Both the position numbers and the translations under genes were made by a program. A stretch of 64,000 bases of DNA from contig CAVOZC010000018.1 of the NCBI GenBank assembly GCA_963700865.1, positions 434,001 through 498,000 of the forward strand, given 5' to 3'. Of this stretch, positions 29,091-37,722 are shown piece after piece; the first letter of the stretch is position 1; every line of letters begins with the position of its first letter. The DNA is from CAVOGJ01 sp963700865. GTDB lineage: Bacteria; Planctomycetota; Planctomycetia; Pirellulales; Pirellulaceae. Below the pieces are notes generated by a model. It saw only the letters and a list, made by a program, of their open reading frames with translations, did not search any database and was not told where the DNA came from.

Positions 29091-30282
29091 TCACTTACCC
29101 AACCGGAACAGCAGCCCCAAGATCCGCTCAGCGATGTCAGCTGCGCCAGCGACGCACGGAGGGCGACGCCGTCAGGACGCTGGCAGGCCGCCAGCGCCTG
29201 CTCCAGCCGGGCCCGCTGTCGCGCGGTGAAAATCACGGCACCTCCGGCGGGCGGTGGTTGTGGGACCAACTGCTGGCTGATGGCGGCCAGCAGCTCGTCC
29301 AGTCCCAACCCGGTTACCGCGCTCGTCAAGATCGGACCTTGGGGGAGCGTCGATCGATCGGCGACAACGTCCACCTTATTCAGCACATGCAGTGCATCCT
29401 CCGCAAAGGCGGCCGCTGGCCAGGCTCGATCTTGCCCGACCTCCATCACCGCCACCACACAATCGGCCCCTCGCAACGCTTCCCAGGCGCGGGTGATCCC
29501 CTGCCCCTCCACATCATCGGTGGCTAACCTCAGCCCGGCCGTATCGGCGAGGACGACCGGCCAACCATCGATGGCCGTGCGGGTCGTAAGCACGTCACGC
29601 GTGGTGCCGGGCTGGTCAAAGACAATGGCCCGCTGGAAGCCCAGCAGCGCATTGATCAGGCTGCTTTTGCCGACGTTGGGCGGACCTGCCAGCACGACAC
29701 GCCAAGGCTGCGTGAGGTGGGCGCCCAGGGGCCCGGTCTCAAGCAGCGACTCCAGGCCTTTACGGGCCGCAACCAGAATCTCCGGACCGCGCGTCCCGCT
29801 CCACGTCCGCCACCGCCCGCTGTAAGGCCCCCTGCAGTTGGTCGAGCAGGCAGAGCGGTTCGTTCGGTGTCGGCCAGGGCCAACGCGTCGGCCGCTTCGT
29901 ACTCCAGCGCGGTGGCCCGCGGCGGCAATAAGGGACGAGCCGGCTTGACGCTGGCCCTGATCCGCGGATGGCTCGTCAGCTCACCAATGATCCGCTGCAC
30001 CGCCTGACTGCCCCCGTGGCAATGCAACTCCACCGCATCCTCCAGTCGCGCCACGACGATCTGTTCGCCGTCCGGTGGCGGCCCCCACGAGCCGAAGACA
30101 ATGCGACGCAAAGGCTGATCCGCGAGGGGTCGGCCATTGGCCGGCCGAAAGAAAGCCCCGATCAATGCTTCGGCGGCAGGGCCCTTCACGGCGAGCGTAG
30201 CGATGGCCGCCCGGCCCGAGGCCGTCAGGACTTGAACTTCGACGGGCGTACCAGCAGAAGCGGACAACGCGGAGGATTCCAT
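29091..30282 (-). CDS. MnmE-like (TrmE) tRNA-modification GTPase homologue, frame-disrupted
   Basis: The N-terminal part resembles the MnmE folate-binding domain, but weakly (TASGRAAIATLAVKG, VELHCHGGSQAVQ). The GTPase part has G1 GPPNVGKSSL, DQPGTTRD, G3 DTAG and G4 NKVD. Three frame changes are needed. At about 29845 the helical domain starts (LCLLDQLQGALQRAVADV). At about 29790 ILVAARKGLESLLETGPLGA leads into the G domain. At about 29135 it ends DIAERILGLLFRLGK with stop at 29091. The family end CIGK is replaced by RLGK, so the usual Cys is missing. Either a divergent planctomycetal MnmE or a paralogue with another job; a canonical mnmE elsewhere would decide. The start is uncertain: a GTG at 30315 is possible. 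Confidence 0.65.
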
Positions 30283-30357
30283 GGCGGACAAGAACGGAGC
30301 GGAGGGGACGGCCACCTTTGGCGAAGCTAAAGGTTACCTGCCCCGACGGAACGCTGG

Positions 30358-31395
30358 CTAGTCCCTGGCAGACAGGCTCATGCGCTCACTGCCGAGCAAA
30401 TTTCGCGGTCCCTCTGTTGGCGACTGCGAATAACCAAACAGGCGGGCCACATCTTCCGTTTCTTCACGGATTGCCGCTTCTTCAGCCGCATCATAGGTCG
30501 GCTGGTAATACGACGGCGCGTGCAGTCGGGGGCCCCACTTCGCGATCATGGAAGCCGGTTCGTCGATCTGCACGTGCTTGCATAACGTGGTGAGTGTTGA
30601 CTCGGGCAACGCGCACAAGTCTTCATAGGGAACGATCAGCACGGCAGCACGCATCTCAGGGTGCTCGTCCAGTTGCTGACGCAAGGCTCCATACGCATGT
30701 GCCCAGAGACGCGCCCAGCCGCGGACCTCCTGGCCATCTCTCCACAACTTGACAATGGACCGAACGCATGCCTCGTCGCCCATGTTGATGGGCCGCCGGT
30801 TAACGCCAAATTCCAAGTGACCGACGAGATTAAGATAAGGGACACTTCGTGGATGTCGGCGGGCGGCTTCCAGGAAGATCCGCTGCTGTTTTCGCAGAGA
30901 CGCTACGTGTTGGCGAGGATGCCGTAACGGGACAACGAATCTCGCAGCGGGAAACAACTTCAGCAGATATTGGATGCGGGAGAGGTTGTAATTCGCTTTG
31001 GCCGCATATCTGCGGGCTCCACGCGCCAGCAACAGTTTTTTTAGATGGCTGTTGTAGAACGATTCAAATGGCTTGTTCTCTGTCCGCTTGTCCAGAACGT
31101 TGCTCGTTCGCCAATCGTGCAAGTCAGCGAAAAACGTCATCCATAACACTTCTTCCATGGCTTCGGGGCTATTCGGCGTTACAAACAGCCCGTCACCATG
31201 TGACCGCTCGACGGCCTTCATCCGCGTGGCATCGCGGCGGCCGCGACTCCAGTACGGCGTGTAAATGGACCACAAATCACGGTAACGGTGAGTCGCGATC
31301 GCGGGGTGGGAAGCGATAATCTCCAGCAACATCGTCGTACCTGATCGCGGCAAGCCCGAGATGTAGATTGGCTTTTCAATGGAAATGCCTTCCAT
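30358..31395 (-). CDS. PAPS-dependent sulfotransferase family protein
   Basis: The protein has 345 residues. The PAPS-binding loop is IYISGLPRSGTTMLLEI near the N-terminus. The 3'-phosphate-binding strand is AARFVVPLRHPRQHVASLRK. VPYEDLCALPESTL fits the Sulfotransfer_1/3 fold. The ATG at 31395 has AGGA six bases upstream. It is last in a minus-strand run with the arylsulfotransferase-like gene, 138 bases after the small membrane protein. It is clearly different in sequence from the sulfotransferase at 7029. Acceptor unknown. Confidence 0.86.
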   Translation of the reverse strand: MEGISIEKPIYISGLPRSGTTMLLEIIASHPAIATHRYRDLWSIYTPYWSRGRRDATRMKAVERSHGDGLFVTPNSPEAMEEVLWMTFFADLHDWRTSNVLDKRTENKPFESFYNSHLKKLLLARGARRYAAKANYNLSRIQYLLKLFPAARFVVPLRHPRQHVASLRKQQRIFLEAARRHPRSVPYLNLVGHLEFGVNRRPINMGDEACVRSIVKLWRDGQEVRGWARLWAHAYGALRQQLDEHPEMRAAVLIVPYEDLCALPESTLTTLCKHVQIDEPASMIAKWGPRLHAPSYYQPTYDAAEEAAIREETEDVARLFGYSQSPTEGPRNLLGSERMSLSARD

Positions 31396-31533
31396 ACGAT
31401 CCTGCAAGGCACTCGACTCCAAGTCGCCCAGTAGACACCACCATTTCCGGAACCGCTGTCGAGCCGCGAGAAAATAAAGCGTACCGCGGCACGCGAAATG
31501 CTTCCATGAGGTCGGCGGTTCGATTGACCGTGG

Positions 31534-31989
31534 TCATTTGATGCCCAGTCCTAGTTTCATGGCAAGCGCCGCGATCGCGAGCGGCCCCCAGTACAGAGTG
31601 GCCCATGAGTTGAACCACGTTGCTTCACCCACCCACAGTGGTCGTTGGCCAAGTTGGAACCAATGGTCAATCCAATACGCCAAACCAAGGACCGGCATCA
31701 TCGCCAACAGCGTCGGCAATAAAACCAGCCTCAATTGGGTCCAGGAGAGGGCGACGGCGCGATAAGCCAGCTGTTGGTAATCGCTAAATTCCTCGCCGTC
31801 GAATGCGTTCAACTGCCGCCTGGCAATGGTCGCCTGCTGACCAATGTCTGCCAGACGCGACTGCGGAGACAGCCGCCAATAGGCCAGCATGGAAGCGACG
31901 CCGGTTATGGAGCCGACGAAAATTACCAGCGCTATGGATGGATTCGCTGCCAGGAGCAGCTGCGGCTGGAAGAATAAAGCTAAATTCAT
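31534..31989 (-). CDS. hypothetical membrane protein with helix-charged loop-helix topology
   Basis: The protein has about 151 residues from the ATG giving MNLALFFQPQLLL. Hydrophobic segments NPSIALVIFVGSITGVASML and LRLVLLPTLLAMMPVLGLAY flank a polar, Gln/Arg-rich loop (RLADIGQQATIARRQLNAF). A third follows near the C-terminus. The pattern recalls EMC3/DUF106-type insertase relatives, but similarity by eye is weak. The start is unclear: GTG immediately upstream, or an earlier codon after the stop of the 66-residue gene, is possible. It is probably cotranscribed with the arylsulfotransferase-like gene. Confidence 0.5.
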   Translation of the reverse strand: MNLALFFQPQLLLAANPSIALVIFVGSITGVASMLAYWRLSPQSRLADIGQQATIARRQLNAFDGEEFSDYQQLAYRAVALSWTQLRLVLLPTLLAMMPVLGLAYWIDHWFQLGQRPLWVGEATWFNSWATLYWGPLAIAALAMKLGLGIK

Positions 31990-32027
31990 CACAAGCGGTA
32001 GTCCCAGGGTTACGAAAACGGCTTCCG

Positions 32028-32228
32028 TTAACGGGGCGTGTCTCTCGGCTGCGACAGTCGTCGCCGCAGCCTGCGAATCGGCCAGGCGATCAAGGCCACG
32101 AACGCCGTCGCCAGCGTGCCGATTAGTCCCAGCACGGCCCAAGTCATGCTCAGTCCGGGACCAGGTCCGACGTAGGCCAAGAGACCCGATGAAATTAGTA
32201 GTTCCGACGACAATAGGCTGTGCATCAT
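32028..32228 (-). CDS. small two-helix membrane protein
   Basis: This 66-residue protein starts with ATG overlapping the stop of the arylsulfotransferase-like gene (ATGA), so it is translationally coupled to it. The sequence includes LLAYVGPGPGLSMTW, a hydrophobic stretch (AVLGLIGTLATAFVALIAW) and a basic end (PIRRLRRRL). The LAYVGPGPG motif then one helix then arginines is a pattern I have seen in small planctomycetal membrane proteins. Function unknown. Confidence 0.6.
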   Translation of the reverse strand: MMHSLLSSELLISSGLLAYVGPGPGLSMTWAVLGLIGTLATAFVALIAWPIRRLRRRLSQPRDTPR

Positions 32229-33631
32229 CTTGAATTCTTCTGCTGGGGGTTAATTTCACCGCGAAAAGGAAAGTTCAGTTGATTCTTGTCATAACGACAG
32301 GCGCCGCAGATAACTGGCGTATGCCCCTCGCGCTCGATTGGGTTGCGAAATTCCCAAACCACCTCGCCGCTGCGTGTCACCTCCAGGATCCTTCCTCGAT
32401 CGGTTTCCGTGATCAGCACATTTTCGTTGGGCAAGGGAAATTGCATGCCGCGCGTCCGACTGTAAAACCAATCTTCCTGGCTGCCGGCAAAAGACCACAC
32501 AATCGCCAGCGTCTCGGGGTCCCATTCCAGAATGCGTGATGGACCACCAGCACCCACGTTGCCGCGATTGTCAAACACAGACAGGTTCCCATTGGGCAGC
32601 ATCCTTGCGTCATGTTGACGGACAAACGGCCCATGGATCGCCCAGGTGACTTGTTCTTGCTCACGATCGACCAAGGCGAGTAGATTACGGGAACGGATCG
32701 AGATCAGGACCTGCCCCGGCCTGGCAAATGGATGCTGGAGGGCAAACGACTCGTTGACCACGGCAACCGAGTTGACATGGAGCGGGTCCCATTCCGTTTC
32801 TTCCGTGTCAAACAAGACGCTGCGGAAGGGTGAATTGGCAAAGGCTTCGATAACGGAGACTTTGCCGAGCTCCTGGCCATCGGACGACAATGTGACAATC
32901 TGATCGTCGAGCACCTGACCGCCGATCAGCTTTTTCCCGAAATATGGCACTTCCTTCAAGGGGCGAAAGCCATGGGTCAACGTGACGATGTTACCGTCAG
33001 ATTGCACCTCTAAGTCGTGATGCACGTTGGCCGTGTACTTCCACAGGATGTTGGATTGACTATCTAATTTGACGAGCCCGTAGCCCCACGGCGTATCGCC
33101 GATTCCTACAAAGATGACCAGCAAGTCACCATTGGGGTAGAGAGCACAGCGTCGCCAATAAATGAAATCATCGGGTACCAGACTGGCTGTATGGTCAGCG
33201 TGTTTCCAGACATCGCGAAATGACCGGGTCCACTGATGGAGGATGTTGCCCTCCATATCAATAAGATGGGCGGCCGGAGCGTGTGCCGACGCGTACAACG
33301 TGAGCCCCTCAAACGCTTGCTCCCTATCGTGAATCACGACACCCCTGTCGTCGAACTCACTTTCTGGCCACAGAATTGGCTCGGCCGTGGCCGCCTTCAT
33401 GCTCCAGCGTTGCAGCCAAGCTCGCACTCCCGCAAATGGCGGTGCCAACAGCTTGTTGTAAGCCGGCCAGCGAAACTCGGCGGCGGCGCTACCGGCGATA
33501 AAGCACAATAGCGCCAGCGACAGCAGACATAGGGTTAAGCTGAACCGCTCCCGCCGCGACGAATCCGCCCCATCTGCCGGCGTCGGAGAAAGGGACTCCT
33601 GGAATCCGGGCTGTTCTTCGCAGGTCTGCAT
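32225..33631 (-). CDS. arylsulfotransferase (ASST)-family beta-propeller protein, membrane-anchored
   Basis: This 468-residue protein has an N-terminal membrane helix (FSLTLCLLSLALLCFIAGSAA, about residues 30-50) and a beta-propeller. The propeller carries the conserved histidine strands of PAPS-independent arylsulfotransferases: YTANVHHDLEVQSDGNIV, DPLHVNSVAVV and FVRQHDARMLPNGNLSVFDN. ASST enzymes move sulfate from phenolic sulfate donors to phenols outside the cytoplasm. The exact catalytic His cannot be fixed by eye. It is first in an operon with two small membrane proteins and a PAPS-type sulfotransferase. The propeller is predicted outside the membrane. Confidence 0.78.
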   Translation of the reverse strand: MQTCEEQPGFQESLSPTPADGADSSRRERFSLTLCLLSLALLCFIAGSAAAEFRWPAYNKLLAPPFAGVRAWLQRWSMKAATAEPILWPESEFDDRGVVIHDREQAFEGLTLYASAHAPAAHLIDMEGNILHQWTRSFRDVWKHADHTASLVPDDFIYWRRCALYPNGDLLVIFVGIGDTPWGYGLVKLDSQSNILWKYTANVHHDLEVQSDGNIVTLTHGFRPLKEVPYFGKKLIGGQVLDDQIVTLSSDGQELGKVSVIEAFANSPFRSVLFDTEETEWDPLHVNSVAVVNESFALQHPFARPGQVLISIRSRNLLALVDREQEQVTWAIHGPFVRQHDARMLPNGNLSVFDNRGNVGAGGPSRILEWDPETLAIVWSFAGSQEDWFYSRTRGMQFPLPNENVLITETDRGRILEVTRSGEVVWEFRNPIEREGHTPVICGACRYDKNQLNFPFRGEINPQQKNSR

Positions 33632-34026
33632 GGCGATATGGGGGCGAGGGCGGGATGGATTGGCGGGATGGGTCGGGCGCGGATGGAGCGGAACCCCTGG
33701 GTCAAGGATAGGACATCGTCAGCGCCCTGGGAAACCGGGCCGCACAGAACGGGCGTCGCCATGACCTCCTGAAGGCGGATGTAACGGTTGTTCGGGCGAA
33801 AATGAGACTCGCCGGCGCTCGGATCTCGTGCATTGACGGACCGGTCGTTCCGAAAGTTCAGAGAATGCGGGCGGATAAGTTCGCCTGCATGCCGCCGATC
33901 AACACGCGCCGCCTCCTTGCTGCCTTGCCGGCAAAACCAGATACTTGCAACGAAACTCTCGCGATCAATATCATCGCCTTCCCTTTCGCTCCTGCTGGAA
34001 AACGTCATGCTCCCGTTTCAGCGCGC
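33632..34026. other. divergent intergenic region
   Basis: About 395 bases between the ASST-like gene (minus) and the SUMF gene (plus). The frame of the SUMF gene is open back to 33802, but that stretch lacks export-signal or family character. No hairpin or clear promoter is seen. Both promoters must be here. Confidence 0.4.
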
Positions 34027-35205
34027 ATGCTTGTCTGCCTGCTGATCTGCAGCTGTCTCCACGTCGTGGGTCGCGGCGAACAGCCGACCACAACGCCGAT
34101 GGGCATTGTGGATGTGCAACCCGCGGCGGGCCACTTCGTCCCCTGCCGTAACGGTTTTATGGTCGCCTATCGGCAGACCATTCCGGGTACCAAGATCGCC
34201 TTTGAAATGGTGCCCATTCCAGCCGGCACCTTTCATCTCGGCAGCCCACCCAGCGAGCGACAGCGGCGAGACGATGAAGGGCCCCAGGCCAGCATCGATG
34301 TGCCGGCCTGCTGGATGGGCAAGTACGAAGTCACGTGGGCCGAATACAAATCGTTCATGAAAACCTACGACCTGGTCAAGAAGCTGCAGTCACAGGGTAA
34401 GCGGCAGGTCAACGACGAGAACCGACTCGATGCTGTCACCATCCCCACGCCCCTGTACGATCCAAGCTACACGTATGCGATCGGGGAGGAGGCCCGCCAG
34501 CCGGCGGTGACGATGAGCCAATACGCGGCTAAACAATACACGAAATGGCTGAGTCTGCTGACCGGCGTCATGTACCGTTTGCCGAGTGAGGCGGAATGGG
34601 AATATGCCTGCCGAGCCGGCTCGCAGACCGCTTACGCCTTTGGCGATGATCCTGGACAACTCGGGGAATACGCGTGGTACTTTGACAATTCGGACGACGT
34701 AACGCACCCGGTCGGTCAGAAGAAGGCCAACGCGTGGGGACTTTATGATATGCACGGTAACGTCGGCGAGTTGTGCCTAGATCAATACGATGCGGATCGC
34801 TACGCCAAACTGGCGAAGGCCCACCCGAGCTCCGCGCCGGTGCCCGCCAGCGACGCAGTTGCCTGGCCCAGTAAGCTGTTTCCCCGCGTCGTGCGAGGAG
34901 GCAATTGGATGGACGATGCGGATCGATTGCGTTCCGCGGTGCGCACGGCAACCGCCGACTGGAGAATGGAGGACCCGAACCTTCCAAAGAGCCCTTGGTG
35001 GTTCACCGACGAGGAGGCGCTGGGGGTCGGTTTTCGCATCGTACGGCCACTCGCGCCGCCACCGCGCGTGGAGCAGGAACGGTTCTGGAAGTCCGACGTC
35101 GAGCCCCTGGAGGCGGCGATCGAAAACCGCCTGTCCGAAGGCCGCGGCGCGATCGTGCCGATTGATCCAGGATTCCCGCAGGACGTCGAGACCTCTCGGC
35201 CGTAG
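34027..35205 (+). CDS. secreted SUMF/FGE-sulfatase-domain protein
   Basis: The ATG at 34027 gives a signal peptide (MLVCLLICSCLHVVGRGEQ). The SUMF domain runs from FEMVPIPAGTFHLGSPPSE through DVPACWMGKYEVTWAEY, RLPSEAEWEYACRAGSQTAY, NAWGLYDMHGNVGELCLD and VVRGGNWMDDADRLRSA to GVGFRIVRP. This is the formylglycine-generating-enzyme fold. However, the paired cysteines that precede GFR in catalytic FGE are absent, so it is more likely a binding or structural member than a sulfatase activator. An in-frame start as early as 33802 is possible. It is divergent from the sulfation operon; no sulfatase is in the window. Confidence 0.82.
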   Translation: MLVCLLICSCLHVVGRGEQPTTTPMGIVDVQPAAGHFVPCRNGFMVAYRQTIPGTKIAFEMVPIPAGTFHLGSPPSERQRRDDEGPQASIDVPACWMGKYEVTWAEYKSFMKTYDLVKKLQSQGKRQVNDENRLDAVTIPTPLYDPSYTYAIGEEARQPAVTMSQYAAKQYTKWLSLLTGVMYRLPSEAEWEYACRAGSQTAYAFGDDPGQLGEYAWYFDNSDDVTHPVGQKKANAWGLYDMHGNVGELCLDQYDADRYAKLAKAHPSSAPVPASDAVAWPSKLFPRVVRGGNWMDDADRLRSAVRTATADWRMEDPNLPKSPWWFTDEEALGVGFRIVRPLAPPPRVEQERFWKSDVEPLEAAIENRLSEGRGAIVPIDPGFPQDVETSRP

Positions 35206-35242
35206 TGAGACAGACATCCGGCCTGTCATCCGTGTGGGGAAC

Positions 35243-35920
35243 TCAACCGTTGTTCGATTTCGGTTGCACGAGGCGAAACGGATACACCCAGGAGGCCAAG
35301 CCGCGGGGACTGCGTGACTGGACCCACAGCCGACCGCGGCCGCTGAAGTTGAGCAGCAGTTGGTCGGAGAAGAGAAACGAGCGGATCCGCTTGCCGCGCG
35401 TGACTCGGTACTGCAGGCTCGGTTCCCAAGCGACCGCAAAGCCATTGTCCACGAGATATTCGCCGTCGACTTCGAGCTCTTCCAGGCGGCCGTAGCTGTG
35501 AAAGAATACCACGCCGGTGCCCGAGACGCGGAGGACGAACATCCCTTCGTTGAAGAGCCCGCGGACTCCGTCCCAACGGGCATCGCATTGCACCCTCTCG
35601 TCGGACGCGAGGTAGGCGCCTTTCTCGAGGATTAACTCCCCGCCGTCCAATTCGTAGGTGGCAATGTCCCCGGACGAGCCCGGCGCAAAGGTGATCTGCC
35701 CCGCCTCATGCTCCGCCCAATACGTGTTTTGAAAGAGGCTTTCGCCCGAGAGGACGACCCGCTTCAGGCCCTGCAGCACACCGCCGCGAGTCGACGTGTG
35801 GGTCTTGATGTGGGACGACATCCAGGCCATGGCACCCGCGTCCCCCACAATTCGCTCACCAGCAGCCAATTCGATGTTCAGCGCGGAATAGGTCGGTTGG
35901 CAGATCAGCTCGTATTCCAC
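35243..35920 (-). CDS. AIM24 / TIGR00266-family protein (copy 3 of 3)
   Basis: This 225-residue protein starts with GTG (35920), preceded by AAAGGG and three bases after the stop of the previous gene. It shows the AIM24-family beta-helix signature: LNIELAAGERIVGDAGAMAW, LKRVVLSGESLFQNTYWAEH, VRGLFNEGMFVLRVSGTGVV and LLLNFSGRGRLWVQSR. AIM24-like proteins are of unknown biochemical role; in mitochondria AIM24 supports cristae organisation. Third of three tandem paralogues that are clearly diverged from each other. Confidence 0.87.
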   Translation of the reverse strand: MEYELICQPTYSALNIELAAGERIVGDAGAMAWMSSHIKTHTSTRGGVLQGLKRVVLSGESLFQNTYWAEHEAGQITFAPGSSGDIATYELDGGELILEKGAYLASDERVQCDARWDGVRGLFNEGMFVLRVSGTGVVFFHSYGRLEELEVDGEYLVDNGFAVAWEPSLQYRVTRGKRIRSFLFSDQLLLNFSGRGRLWVQSRSPRGLASWVYPFRLVQPKSNNG

Positions 35921-35923
35921 GCG

Positions 35924-36613
35924 TTACCCTTTTCGTTTGGGCAGCAGCGGACCCAGCCGCCGACCAAACTCCTGCGGGTTATGCGACTGAGTCAGGATGC
36001 GGCCTTGACCCGAAAACTCCATCACCACCCCTTCACCCGCCAGGAACGATTGAAACCAGGAGCCACCCGCTTTTGTCAGCCGATACGACAAAGTGCTCTC
36101 AAAGGCCACCAGATGTCCGGTATCCACCGTCAACGGTTCCTCAACATCCATGGCGACGATCCGGCCGAAGGAAGTAACTACCAATTGTCCCGCTCCGGAA
36201 ACACGGAGAAAGAAGGGTGCTTCTCCGGAAAAAAACCCTTTCATCCCTTGAAACTCGGTGTCAATCGACAATCCAGACGTGCTGCCGAGATAACTCCCGC
36301 CAGCACAAAACCAATCTCGCGATCCTTCCAGCTCCAAGGTTTTGATCTGTCCTTGATGAGTCGGCGCCAAGCCAACTTCGCCGACCTGACCGTCGGTCGT
36401 CTGGTAAGTGGAAAGAAAGAAACTCTCACGGGACAAAAGTCGCTTGACTCCCGCCATGAGGCCGCCGCCGCCAAGGCTGCGCGTTGTGACATCGATATCC
36501 ACGTTAGCGGAAGCGCGATACATGGCGCCTGCTTCCGAGACAAATGACTCGCCCGGCTGTAACTGAACCAGCGCCGAGTCGAACGCTCCCTTACCTTGAA
36601 TCTCAATGTTCAT
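35924..36613 (-). CDS. AIM24 / TIGR00266-family protein (copy 2 of 3)
   Basis: This 229-residue protein starts at an ATG with AGGA upstream (MNIEIQGKGAFDSALVQLQP). It has GESFVSEAGAMYRASANVDI, VKRLLSRESFFLSTYQTTDG, MKGFFSGEAPFFLRVSGAGQ and VVMEFSGQGRILTQSHNPQ, the usual family positions. It ends three bases before the GTG of the next copy. An upstream ATG at 36649 would add 12 residues lacking family character. Confidence 0.88.
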   Translation of the reverse strand: MNIEIQGKGAFDSALVQLQPGESFVSEAGAMYRASANVDIDVTTRSLGGGGLMAGVKRLLSRESFFLSTYQTTDGQVGEVGLAPTHQGQIKTLELEGSRDWFCAGGSYLGSTSGLSIDTEFQGMKGFFSGEAPFFLRVSGAGQLVVTSFGRIVAMDVEEPLTVDTGHLVAFESTLSYRLTKAGGSWFQSFLAGEGVVMEFSGQGRILTQSHNPQEFGRRLGPLLPKRKG

Positions 36614-36662
36614 CGGTCGATATCCTGGGTCGACGTTGGCCGATGCCAAAAGGTTGGCGACG

Positions 36663-37322
36663 TCACACCGTGCAATAGGGGGCTAGCCAGCCTGCCAGCG
36701 CCGGCAGGTGACGGGTTTGCAGCCAGAGACGACCTTGCCCTTTAAATCGCATCACCAGTCCCTCGCCAGAAAAAAGTGTCTGTTTCATGCCACCCATGCC
36801 GCCGATTTCGTAATCCAACGTGGGTTCCCAGGCAACCACGTGGCCCGTATCGACCGTCAACTCACCATCGATGTCTCGTTCGACCACCGCTCCGAACGCG
36901 GCAAAAAAAAGATCCCCCACGCCGCTGACTTGCAACAAGACGATCCCTTCTCCCGAAAACAACGATTTGAGACCGGCGAACCGGGGTCGAAGGTGCATAC
37001 CTGGTGTGCAAGCCAAAAACGACCCGGCCGTCAGCCATAACGGGGCGGAGCCCATCTCGCGATGCAAGACAGAGCCCGGAAATGCTGGCGACAGGCCGAT
37101 AAATCCGAGCTGGCGGGCGGTGTACTCTCCCACGAATAGCGCCTGACCGCCGAAGAACTTGCGGGCCAGGGCCTGCACCGCCCCGCCCATCAGGTGGGTC
37201 TTCATCTCGAGGTGGCTGCTCATACGCGACATGGCGCCACTCTCGGCCCACAGCGACTCACCCGGCTGCAGCACGAATGTTAGATCGCCATAGTCAGGGT
37301 TGCCTCCGATATCGAACTTCAT
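36663..37322 (-). CDS. AIM24 / TIGR00266-family protein (copy 1 of 3)
   Basis: This 219-residue protein starts at the ATG giving MKFDIGGNPDYGDLTFVLQP, behind GGCGGAG. The family pattern continues with GESLWAESGAMSRMSSHLEM, ARKFFGGQALFVGEYTARQ, LKSLFSGEGIVLLQVSGVGD and LVMRFKGQGRLWLQTRHLPA. First gene of the three-gene run. The frame is open another 86 residues upstream, but that part is unlike the family. Confidence 0.87.
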   Translation of the reverse strand: MKFDIGGNPDYGDLTFVLQPGESLWAESGAMSRMSSHLEMKTHLMGGAVQALARKFFGGQALFVGEYTARQLGFIGLSPAFPGSVLHREMGSAPLWLTAGSFLACTPGMHLRPRFAGLKSLFSGEGIVLLQVSGVGDLFFAAFGAVVERDIDGELTVDTGHVVAWEPTLDYEIGGMGGMKQTLFSGEGLVMRFKGQGRLWLQTRHLPALAGWLAPYCTV

Positions 37323-37722
37323 CCTGAAAACTCCGCCTTCGAACCCGGCCCATGCACGGTACGTGTTATACCCCACATCTCGGCTGGCTGGCGCGGCTTG
37401 CGTGGCGACGGTCCCAAACCGGACCGATTTGGTGACGGACGAGATGGTAGCCGAATTCGCAAGCATTTGGACCCATCCTTGCTGCCCACCGTTCAAAGTC
37501 TGGCGACTTCGGCTACCTGCTCGTAACAGTTTCAGCCGCTGGGACTGCCCCCGGCATTCGGTCGGCCAACAGCCGCTCATTTACTTGAAATAGCGGCGTG
37601 CAGTCTAGCAAACGGTTTCCAAACAATTTACATTCGGAGCCTGAACAAGGGGCAGTGGGCAGGCCACGACCGGTTCGGCGAGCTGTCCACCGACGACCGC
37701 TTCTTCTCTCCATGGCCGGCAG
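37323..37722. other. divergent intergenic region between AIM24 run and transporter
   Basis: About 400 bases. The middle (37600-37640) is locally AT-richer and may carry the promoter for the transporter. No gene, repeat or clear hairpin is seen. Confidence 0.4.

Noticed and set aside
34027..35205. Active formylglycine-generating enzyme
   Set aside because: The fold is present, but the catalytic cysteine pair before the GFR end is absent and no sulfatase is nearby.
37323..37360. tRNA-like T-loop (TTCGAACC)
   Set aside because: No acceptor, D or anticodon stems fit around it; it lies just upstream of an AIM24 start.
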